From positions 1 through 7,632 of the forward strand of contig JAODAU010000363.1 in NCBI GenBank assembly GCA_025463615.1: 7,632 nucleotides of DNA. Reading direction: 5' to 3'. Under the pieces are notes generated by a model. That model was not told the DNA's origin. It searched no databases and was given only the letters and a program-made list of their open reading frames with translations. Origin of the DNA: Microbacteriaceae bacterium. GTDB lineage: Bacteria > Actinomycetota > Actinomycetes > Actinomycetales > Microbacteriaceae. The position numbers were made by a program, and so were the translations under genes. Positions within the stretch are counted from its first letter, which is position 1, and each line of letters begins with the position of its first letter. Below, piece after piece: positions 1 through 4,145 of this stretch.

Positions 1-138
1 CACGCCGTAGGCCTCGTGCACGATCACGACGCCCGGCCACGGGCCCTCGCCCTCAGGCGTGCAGAGCACGCCGAGCAGGCCCGGGCTCCCGCCCTCGATC
101 ACCGGAACGGACACGTCGGCGAGCGGAAGCGGAACCAT
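1..138 (-). CDS. Dienelactone hydrolase family protein, N-terminal fragment
   Basis: The ATG lies at 138-136 and 46 codons are visible before the gene runs off the left edge. The visible protein starts MVPLPLADVSVPVIEGG and ends with PGVVIVHEAYGV. That ending matches the first core strand of dienelactone-hydrolase-family alpha/beta hydrolases (typically PGVVVLHEIFGL), followed in the family by the oxyanion-hole region. Family members hydrolyse lactones or esters in the cytoplasm; the catalytic Cys/Ser, Asp and His would all lie outside the window, so activity cannot be judged. It sits 9 bp downstream of the aldo/keto reductase stop on the same strand, so the two are probably co-transcribed. 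There is no strong Shine-Dalgarno sequence in the gap (only CGGGA). The substrate is unknown. The family call rests on about 15 residues plus the length of the lead-in, so it is likely but not certain. Confidence 0.7.
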   Translation of the reverse strand, partial: MVPLPLADVSVPVIEGGSPGLLGVLCTPEGEGPWPGVVIVHEAYGV

Positions 139-144
139 TCCCGA

Positions 145-150
145 AGACTA
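145..150 (-). promoter_or_regulatory. Possible -10 box for the hydrolase, overlapping the reductase stop codon
   Basis: On the minus strand TAGTCT (150 to 145) is followed by 6 nt (TCGGGA) and then the ATG at 138. This is the same geometry as the other leaderless starts in the window. The first three bases of the box are the stop codon of the upstream reductase. It could be an internal leaderless promoter, or a coincidence within a two-gene operon. No -35 is obvious. Confidence 0.3.
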
Positions 151-1008
151 GGCCGCGGCGGCGATCTCCGCGATCTCGTCGTCGGTGAGTTCCAGCGCGG
201 CGGCGGCCACGTTGTCGTCGAGGTGGTCGACGCTCGACGTGCCCGGGATCGGCAGGATCACCGGCGAACGCCCGAGGAGCCAGGCGAGCGCGAGCTGCGA
301 GGCCGACGCGCCGTGGCGCTGGGCCAGGGCATCCAGTGGGCTGCCGGGCTTGGCGAGCTGGCCGGTCGCGAGCGGGAACCACGGGATGAAGGCGATGCCC
401 TCGCCCTCGGCGTAGTCGAGCAGCGGCTCCGCGTCGCGACGCGCCACGTTGAACAGGTTCTGCACCGAGACGATGGTGGCCAGCTTCTGCGCCGCCTTCA
501 GCTCGTCGACGGAGACCTCACTGAGGCCGAGGTGGCGGATCTTGCCCTCCTGCTGCATCGCCACCAGCTCGCCGAGCTGGTCCTCCAGCGCGACCTTCGG
601 GTCGATGCGGTGCAGCTGCAGAAGGTCGATGCGGTCGAGGCCCAGGTGCCGCAGGTTCAGCTCGACCTGCTGGCGGAGGTACTCGGGCCGGCCGACGGGG
701 ATCCACTGATTGGGTCCCTGGCGCGTGAAGCCCACCTTGGTGGCGATCACGAGGTCGTCGGCATACGGGTGGAGCGCCTCGCGGATGAGGTGGTCGGCCA
801 CGAACGGACCGTACGAGTCCGCGGTGTCGATCAGGTTCACACCGAGCTCCACCGTGCGTCGCAGCACGCGGACCGCATTCTCCGGATCGGGCGATGGCCC
901 CCACACACCCTTGCCGGGCAGCTGCATGACCCCGTAGCCGAGGCGGTTGACGGTGAGGTCTCCGCCGATGGTGAACGTGCCTGATGCAGATGCGTTGGGG
1001 GTCGTCAT
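148..1008 (-). CDS. Aldo/keto reductase, YdbC/PdxI-like
   Basis: This is a 286-residue NADPH-dependent aldo/keto reductase, a cytosolic TIM-barrel enzyme that reduces carbonyls. The catalytic tetrad is complete: D61 and Y66 in DTADSYG, K91 in ATKVGF and H133 in LLQLHRID. GLSEVS (161-166) and SVQNLFN (181-187) are the usual barrel motifs. IPGTSSVDHLDDN (254-266) is the cofactor phosphate-binding segment. The N-terminal FTIGGDLTVNRLGYGVMQL, the REALHPYADDL segment and the total length strongly recall Escherichia coli YdbC (PdxI), reported as a pyridoxal reductase. That match is from memory, and the substrate here is inferred at best. The ATG at 1008 is the only sensible start; no Shine-Dalgarno precedes it, and a candidate -10 lies only 17 nt upstream, so the leader must be very short. 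The gene is divergent from the histidine kinase across 72 bp and leads into the hydrolase gene. Confidence 0.93.
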   Translation of the reverse strand: MTTPNASASGTFTIGGDLTVNRLGYGVMQLPGKGVWGPSPDPENAVRVLRRTVELGVNLIDTADSYGPFVADHLIREALHPYADDLVIATKVGFTRQGPNQWIPVGRPEYLRQQVELNLRHLGLDRIDLLQLHRIDPKVALEDQLGELVAMQQEGKIRHLGLSEVSVDELKAAQKLATIVSVQNLFNVARRDAEPLLDYAEGEGIAFIPWFPLATGQLAKPGSPLDALAQRHGASASQLALAWLLGRSPVILPIPGTSSVDHLDDNVAAAALELTDDEIAEIAAAA

Positions 1009-1025
1009 AGTGCTAGCGAACCCGC

Positions 1026-1031
1026 ATTAGA
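1026..1031 (-). promoter_or_regulatory. Candidate -10 of the aldo/keto reductase
   Basis: Read on the minus strand, TCTAAT (5 of 6 to TATAAT) ends 17 nt before the reductase ATG. The -35 position holds only CGTCGG-like sequence. The box is the left arm of the dyad at 1026-1041, so a protein bound there should block this promoter. The same TCTAAT, in the same repeated block, lies upstream of the exported-protein gene. Confidence 0.4.
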
Positions 1032-1041
1032 GCCCTCTCAT
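1026..1041. promoter_or_regulatory. Operator-like dyad ATTAGAG-CC-CTCTCAT, copy 1
   Basis: Two 7-bp arms (ATTAGAG and CTCTCAT) pair at 6 of 7 positions around a 2-bp centre. The same dyad with a GG centre recurs at 3616-3631, and both copies have CCCG 1 bp upstream. The copy lies between the divergent reductase and kinase genes, centred about 47 bp before the predicted kinase transcription start and over the candidate reductase -10. It is therefore well placed to activate one gene and repress the other. The binding protein is unknown. The adjacent response regulator is one candidate, although OmpR-type regulators more often bind direct repeats. Confidence 0.6.
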
Positions 1042-1068
1042 TCCCGCGCCGACGGAGAAACCTGCCCG

Positions 1069-1074
1069 GATAAT
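1069..1074 (+). promoter_or_regulatory. -10 box of the histidine kinase operon, leaderless start
   Basis: GATAAT (5 of 6 to TATAAT) is followed by 6 nt and then the ATG at 1081, so transcription should begin at the A of the start codon. There is no recognisable -35 around 1045-1052 and no Shine-Dalgarno. A good -10 without a -35, just downstream of the dyad at 1026-1041, fits an activator-dependent promoter. Confidence 0.65.
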
Positions 1075-1080
1075 GGGCAC

Positions 1081-2487
1081 ATGCGGTGGCCGACGATCCC
1101 TGTGCGGGTGCGCATCCTCGCCGCCATCCTCGTGGTCACGGCGGTCGGAATGGGGGTGGCCGGCGGCGTCTCGTTCCTGGTGCAGCGGGAGCGCGTGCTG
1201 GCGCAGGTGGACGCGCGGCTCACGGACACGGCATCCCGCCTGCGCACGATCGCGGGCGAGACCGACTACCCGACCGTGCGCGCGCTGCTGGTCGCCGCGG
1301 TGCAGCAGATCACCCCGGACACCAACGAGGGAATCCTCGGAATCGTCGACGGCAAGCCCGCCATCGTGCCGGGCAGCGAGGTGGGCGTGCCGCTCGAGCA
1401 CGAGACTGCGCTCATCGCCCGCATCGACCGCGAGACGGCGGCGGGTGGCGTCGTCATCGGCACGGCGATGACGAAGACCGAGGCGCTGCGCTACATCGCC
1501 GTGCCGGCGCGCGCATCCGGCGACACCGCGACCGGCGTGTACGTCGCCGCCTTCAGCATCGACGCGGAGCTCGCCCCGATCGCCCGGGGCTTCGACACCT
1601 TCCTGCTCGTCGCCGGCATCGCGCTGGTGGTCGTCGCCGTGGTCGGCTGGTTCGTGGCCGGGAGGCTGCTGCGCCCGATCCGGCGGCTGCGCGAGACGAC
1701 CGAGCGCATCACCGCCTCTGACCTGGACGAAAGGATCGCGGTCACCGGGCACGACGACGTCTCCGAGCTGGCGGTCACCGTGAACGCCATGCTCGACCGG
1801 ATGCAGGATGCCATCCAGGGCCAGCGCCGCCTGCTCGACGACGTGGGCCACGAGCTCCGCACCCCGCTCACGATCGTGCGCGGGCACCTCGAGCTCATGG
1901 ACGAGACCGAGCCCGACCAGGTGGCCGCCACCCGCGCCCTCGCGCTCGACGAGGTGGACCGCATGCGCGCCCTGGTCGCCGACATTTCCCTGCTCGCGTC
2001 GGCCCGGCGCGACGACGCGATCGTCACGGCGCCCCTCGACGTGGGTTCCCTCACCGCGAGCGTGTTCGAGAAGGCGTCAGCCCTCGGCGACCGCGACTGG
2101 GTGCTCGAGGCCTCCGCCGACGCCGTCGCCCAGCTCGACGAGCATCGCGTCACCCAGGCCTGGCTGCAGCTCGCGGCCAACGCCGAGCGCTACGCCACTC
2201 CCGGCACCGCGGTGTTCCTCGGCAGTTCCACCGTCGAGGAGCCGACCGGATGGCGCGTGCACCTCTGGGTGCGCGACCTCGGCCCCGGCATCCCCCGTGA
2301 GCAGCACGAGCGCGTCTTCGAGCGGTTCCGGCGCGGCTCCGAGGGGCGTGGGGAGAGCGGATCGGGCCTCGGCCTCTCCATCGTGAGCGCGATAGCGTCG
2401 AGCCACGGCGGCACGGTGCTGCTCGAGAGCGAGCCCGGCGTGGGTTCGACGTTCACGATCGACCTGCCGCTGGAGGGAGCGCGATGA
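1081..2487 (+). CDS. Membrane sensor histidine kinase of a two-component system
   Basis: A 468-residue sensor kinase that autophosphorylates on histidine and passes phosphate to the next gene's product. Domains in order are: membrane helix at about 11-35; extracytoplasmic sensor at about 36-172; second membrane helix at about 173-193; HAMP linker at about 194-246 (LLRPIRRL start, DLDERIAVTGHDDVSELA); dimerisation domain with H257 in GHELRTPL; and ATPase domain with N-box N367 (AANAERYA), D399-G401-G403 in RDLGPGIP, F-box FERF 413-416 and the glycine loop G427-G431 in GSGLGLSIV. All catalytic boxes are intact. The sensor segment has no Cys and almost no His, and its LGIVDGKPAIV stretch could belong to a PAS/Cache-like fold; the signal cannot be named. 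The start at 1081 fits a leaderless promoter. The kinase precedes its regulator, the less common order in OmpR-type pairs, and its last codons overlap that gene by 4 bp. Confidence 0.96.
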   Translation: MRWPTIPVRVRILAAILVVTAVGMGVAGGVSFLVQRERVLAQVDARLTDTASRLRTIAGETDYPTVRALLVAAVQQITPDTNEGILGIVDGKPAIVPGSEVGVPLEHETALIARIDRETAAGGVVIGTAMTKTEALRYIAVPARASGDTATGVYVAAFSIDAELAPIARGFDTFLLVAGIALVVVAVVGWFVAGRLLRPIRRLRETTERITASDLDERIAVTGHDDVSELAVTVNAMLDRMQDAIQGQRRLLDDVGHELRTPLTIVRGHLELMDETEPDQVAATRALALDEVDRMRALVADISLLASARRDDAIVTAPLDVGSLTASVFEKASALGDRDWVLEASADAVAQLDEHRVTQAWLQLAANAERYATPGTAVFLGSSTVEEPTGWRVHLWVRDLGPGIPREQHERVFERFRRGSEGRGESGSGLGLSIVSAIASSHGGTVLLESEPGVGSTFTIDLPLEGAR

Positions 2488-3140
2488 CCGGGATCCTGGT
2501 GGTCGAAGACGAGGAGCGGATCTCGTCGTTCGTGGAGAAGGGGCTCAGGGCGGCGGGCTTCAGCACGCGGGTCGTGGCGACCGGCGCGGAAGCCGTCGAC
2601 TTCGCGGCCAGCGGGTCGTTCGACCTCATGGTGCTCGACATCGGTCTGCCCGACATCGACGGCTTCGAGGTGCTGCGTCGCGTGCGCGCCACCGGATCGG
2701 CGCTGCCGGTCATCGTGCTGACCGCGCGCGACTCCCGCGCTGACACGGTGGCCGGGCTCGAGGGCGGTGCCAACGACTACATGGCCAAGCCGTTCGGCTT
2801 CGACGAGCTGCTGGCCCGCATCCGGCTGCGACTTCGGGATGCCAGCCACCTGGCCGGCGACACGCTCACGCACGACGGGCTCTCGCTCGACACGCGCACC
2901 CGGCGCGCCACCGTGGATGGGCGGCAGGTCGACCTGTCGGCGCGGGAGTTCGGTCTGGCGGAGGAGTTCCTGCGGCATCCGGACCAGGTCTTGAGCCGGG
3001 AGCAGCTGCTCAGCCGGGTGTGGGGGTTCGACTTCGACCCCGGGTCGAACGTGGTGGACGTCTACGTGCGGTACCTGCGCGCCAAGTTCGGCGCCGACCG
3101 CATCGAGACGGTGCGCGGGATGGGCTACCGCCTCAGGTAG
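2484..3140 (+). CDS. OmpR/PhoB-family response regulator
   Basis: A 218-residue cytoplasmic transcription factor. The receiver domain (about 3-115) has the acidic pair E8-D9, the phosphoacceptor D52 in VLDIGLPD, the switch T80 in VIVLTAR and K102 in MAKPFGF. The winged-helix DNA-binding domain covers about 126-218, with LSAREFGL, VLSREQLLSRVWG, the recognition helix VVDVYVRYLRAKF (190-202) and the closing VRGMGYRLR. It is full length for the family. The start is well supported: GGAGGGAG at 2472-2479 lies just upstream within the kinase gene, and the ATGA overlap (2484-2487) implies translational coupling. Its partner is the kinase before it. Probable targets, by inference, are the repeated dyads at 1026-1041 and 3616-3631, which would make the operon autoregulated. 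The stop codon lies within a 9-bp hairpin stem. Confidence 0.96.
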   Translation: MTGILVVEDEERISSFVEKGLRAAGFSTRVVATGAEAVDFAASGSFDLMVLDIGLPDIDGFEVLRRVRATGSALPVIVLTARDSRADTVAGLEGGANDYMAKPFGFDELLARIRLRLRDASHLAGDTLTHDGLSLDTRTRRATVDGRQVDLSAREFGLAEEFLRHPDQVLSREQLLSRVWGFDFDPGSNVVDVYVRYLRAKFGADRIETVRGMGYRLR

Positions 3141-3144
3141 CCCA
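3121..3144 (+). terminator. Hairpin at the end of the two-component operon
   Basis: TGGGCTACC (3121-3129) and GGTAGCCCA (3136-3144) form a perfect 9-bp stem with a 6-nt loop. The TAG stop of the response regulator (3138-3140) lies in the right arm. No T-run follows, as is common for actinobacterial hairpin terminators. The convergent exported-protein gene ends 15 bp further on, so the hairpin may also stop that transcript. Confidence 0.6.
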
Positions 3145-3158
3145 GCCCGCCCGGCCGA

Positions 3159-3533
3159 TCAGTGGTGTCCGCCGCCGTCGTCGCTGCCGCCGCCGTGGCC
3201 TGATCCGCCGCCGCGCTGGCCGCCGTTGTCGTCGCCGAGGTCGTGGGTGGCCGGGTCGTCGTCGGTGTGGTTGCCGTGGTCATCCACGTAGGTGGGCGGG
3301 GCCGGCGCGACCGTGGTCATCGGCTCGGTCGTCGACGTGGGGCTCGGCGTCGGGTCGTCGGACGCGCGGCTCGAGCCGGAGTCGGATCCCGTGGTCACCG
3401 GGGCCAGCTTCTGCACGACGCCCGTCTGGTCCCGCACGGTGAGCGCGGATGCGGTGGCGACGGCGCCCGCGGTGCCGCCGACGAGCGCGACGGACGCGGC
3501 CGCCACGATGATGATCTTGGTGCGAACCAGCAT
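3159..3533 (-). CDS. Small exported protein with an Asp/His/Gly-rich tail
   Basis: A 124-residue protein of no family I recognise. Residues 1-30 look like a signal peptide: basic start (MLVRTK), hydrophobic stretch at about 7-27, and an ASA motif at 28-30 for cleavage before L31. If uncut, it would be a single-pass anchor. Residues 31-47 form a short unique segment. A low-complexity Ser/Thr/Pro stretch (48-81) follows, typical of cell-wall-spanning linkers. Residues 83-124 are rich in Asp (10), His (6) and Gly, ending GGGHH, which suggests metal binding but does not prove it. There is no Cys. The ATG at 3533 is chosen because AAAAGGAC lies upstream and the signal peptide begins there; a longer open frame to 3797 would run through the palindromic control region. 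The gene converges on the response regulator, and the shared dyad upstream suggests control by the same system. Confidence 0.8.
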   Translation of the reverse strand: MLVRTKIIIVAAASVALVGGTAGAVATASALTVRDQTGVVQKLAPVTTGSDSGSSRASDDPTPSPTSTTEPMTTVAPAPPTYVDDHGNHTDDDPATHDLGDDNGGQRGGGSGHGGGSDDGGGHH

Positions 3534-3542
3534 GGTCTCATT

Positions 3543-3550
3543 GTCCTTTT
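3543..3550 (-). promoter_or_regulatory. Ribosome binding site of the exported-protein gene
   Basis: On the minus strand AAAAGGAC, with AAGGA at 3548-3544, ends 10 nt before the ATG at 3533. It is one of the few clear Shine-Dalgarno sequences in the window and fixes the start of the 124-residue form. Confidence 0.6.
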
Positions 3551-3592
3551 CCGCAGCGGTGGTCCGCCACTTCCCCCAGCATGTCGAGGGGG

Positions 3593-3632
3593 CATGAGAG
3601 GGCCGGGAGCCCCGGATTAGAGGGCTCTCATG
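3593..3632. repeat. Long inverted repeat around a nested hairpin, containing a third half-site
   Basis: CATGAGAG (3593-3600) and CTCTCATG (3625-3632) are perfect 8-bp inverted arms 24 bp apart. Inside lies a second perfect inverted repeat, CCGGG-AGC-CCCGG (3603-3615). The outer left arm is also a half-site of the operator-like dyad. ATGAGAG (3594) and ATTAGAG (3616) start exactly 22 bp apart, two DNA turns, as expected for cooperative binding on one face of the helix. Confidence 0.5.
3616..3631. promoter_or_regulatory. Operator-like dyad ATTAGAG-GG-CTCTCAT, copy 2
   Basis: It has the same arms as copy 1 at 1026-1041, in the same orientation, with CCCG at 3611-3614. Over the 24-bp blocks 1021-1044 and 3611-3634, 19 positions match by my alignment; two of the five differences are the centre bases, which keep the dyad (CC and GG). 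It lies 83 bp upstream of the exported-protein start and about 160 bp upstream of the small membrane-protein start, in the divergent region. On the minus strand it again carries TCTAAT (3621 to 3616), a possible -10 giving a leader of roughly 75 nt for the exported-protein mRNA. Confidence 0.6.
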
Positions 3633-3640
3633 CGACACAC

Positions 3641-3653
3641 CCCCAAACTGGGG
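3641..3653. repeat. Short perfect hairpin in the divergent control region
   Basis: CCCCA (3641-3645) and TGGGG (3649-3653) form a 5-bp stem with a 3-nt loop. It may be incidental in G/C-rich DNA, or a minor part of the cluster of palindromes between the exported-protein and membrane-protein genes. Confidence 0.25.
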
Positions 3654-3664
3654 CCGCGCCCTTC

Positions 3665-3694
3665 TTGACCCTCGTCCGAGGGTGCTGATAGCTT
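3665..3694 (+). promoter_or_regulatory. Candidate distal promoter of the small membrane protein
   Basis: TTGACC (3665-3670) is a good -35. Downstream lie GATAGC (3687-3692, spacer 16) and TAGCTT (3689-3694, spacer 18) as alternative -10 boxes. The spacer is filled by a 16-bp palindrome (3668-3683). Transcription from here would give a leader of about 90 nt. Confidence 0.4.
3668..3683. promoter_or_regulatory. Palindromic operator candidate inside the distal promoter
   Basis: ACCCTCG-TC-CGAGGGT has perfect 7-bp arms around a 2-bp centre. It overlaps the -35 and fills most of the promoter spacer. Repressors of the TetR or MarR kind often sit there. It is a different sequence from the ATTAGAG/CTCTCAT dyad, so a second regulator would be implied. 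Confidence 0.4.
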
Positions 3695-3710
3695 CAGTGA
3701 GTCGCCTCCG

Positions 3711-3740
3711 TTGTCCCCCTTTTGACGGACAGGCGATAAC
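3711..3740 (+). promoter_or_regulatory. Candidate proximal promoter of the small membrane protein
   Basis: TTGTCC (3711-3716) and GATAAC (3735-3740) are separated by 18 bp and resemble a housekeeping sigma-factor promoter. Transcription would start near 3747, giving a leader of about 45 nt. A second TTGACG at 3722-3727 has no fitting -10. The gene's own ribosome site is GAGAGGA at 3775-3781, 10 nt before the ATG. Confidence 0.45.
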
Positions 3741-3791
3741 GGTCCGCGTACCCGACGTGGACGGTTCCTTACCCGAGAGGAACAGCTCGTA

Positions 3792-4115
3792 ATGCATGCC
3801 CTGCCTGCCGCCGTGCCCGCGGCTTCGCAGACCGCCACCCTCCCCCTGGTGCTCACGATCGCGATCGCCGTCGTCGCCCTGGTCCTTGTCGCGGTCTACG
3901 TCAGGCGCGCCCGTCGCGCCGGCACGCTGAGCGGTGTTACGGCGACAGCCAGCGCCGTGTCCGCCGCGGGGATCGTCGCGAGCGCACTGCTCGTGTCGAT
4001 CGCCTTCGGCGGCGCTGCCGCTGCGTCCGCGTCATCCGACTCCCCCACAGTCGGTTCCTCGACCGTGCAGTCGCCCACCGACGACCTGACCGGATACCAG
4101 CTGCCGACCGAGTAG
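3792..4115 (+). CDS. Small two-helix membrane protein, function unknown
   Basis: A 107-residue protein I cannot assign to a family. It has a short Ala/Pro-rich start (1-16), a first membrane helix at about 17-37, a basic RRARRAG patch (39-44) and a second hydrophobic stretch at about 50-75. A Ser/Thr-rich tail follows, ending DDLTGYQLPTE. The positive-inside rule places the basic patch in the cytoplasm and both ends outside. The start is secure: GAGAGGA lies 10 nt upstream and the open frame matches the upstream promoter signals. Unlike its neighbours it has an ordinary leader, a strong ribosome site and an elaborate control region, which suggests tight regulation. Its stop codon lies in a hairpin, and the exporter-like gene follows 30 bp later. 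It may act with the exported protein across the divergent region or with the exporter; both ideas are inference. Confidence 0.75.
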   Translation: MHALPAAVPAASQTATLPLVLTIAIAVVALVLVAVYVRRARRAGTLSGVTATASAVSAAGIVASALLVSIAFGGAAAASASSDSPTVGSSTVQSPTDDLTGYQLPTE

Positions 4116-4137
4116 CCCCGCGCGGCGCTGGGCTACT
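4111..4137 (+). terminator. Hairpin at the end of the small membrane-protein gene
   Basis: AGTAGCCC (4111-4118) and GGGCTACT (4130-4137) form a perfect 8-bp stem with an 11-nt G/C-rich loop. The TAG stop (4113-4115) is in the left arm. There is no T-run. The stem shares GTAGCCC/GGGCTAC with the hairpin at 3121-3144. Its right arm overlaps the candidate -10 of the next gene, so termination and re-initiation would share the same bases. Confidence 0.5.
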
Positions 4138-4139
4138 GT
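4134..4139 (+). promoter_or_regulatory. -10 box of the exporter-like gene, leaderless start
   Basis: TACTGT is followed by 6 nt (GAAGCA) and the ATG at 4146. There is no Shine-Dalgarno. No -35 is visible around 4111-4116, which lies in the hairpin stem. The spacing is identical to that at the kinase gene. Confidence 0.45.
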
Positions 4140-4145
4140 GAAGCA

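Noticed and set aside
16..984. Long plus-strand open frame opposite the aldo/keto reductase
   Set aside because: The translation is Arg/His/Leu-rich low-complexity sequence with no motifs, while the opposite strand encodes a reductase with a full catalytic tetrad. It is an antisense shadow typical of high-GC DNA.
1026..1041. The dyad as a CIRCE heat-shock element
   Set aside because: CIRCE is TTAGCACTC-N9-GAGTGCTAA. The arms and 2-bp centre here do not fit, and no chaperone gene is nearby.
1027..1887. Minus-strand open frame of 286 codons opposite the kinase
   Set aside because: It is Asp/Arg/His-rich without domain motifs, and it runs antisense to the intact HAMP and H-box region of the kinase.
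3159..3797. A longer, 212-residue form of the exported protein starting at 3797
   Set aside because: It would place the signal peptide internally, run through the palindromic control region and overlap the opposing gene's ribosome site. The Shine-Dalgarno sequence at 3543-3550 supports the start at 3533.
4101..4115. LPTE at the end of the small membrane protein as a sortase sorting signal
   Set aside because: A sorting signal needs a following hydrophobic helix and a basic tail; here the protein ends immediately after LPTE.
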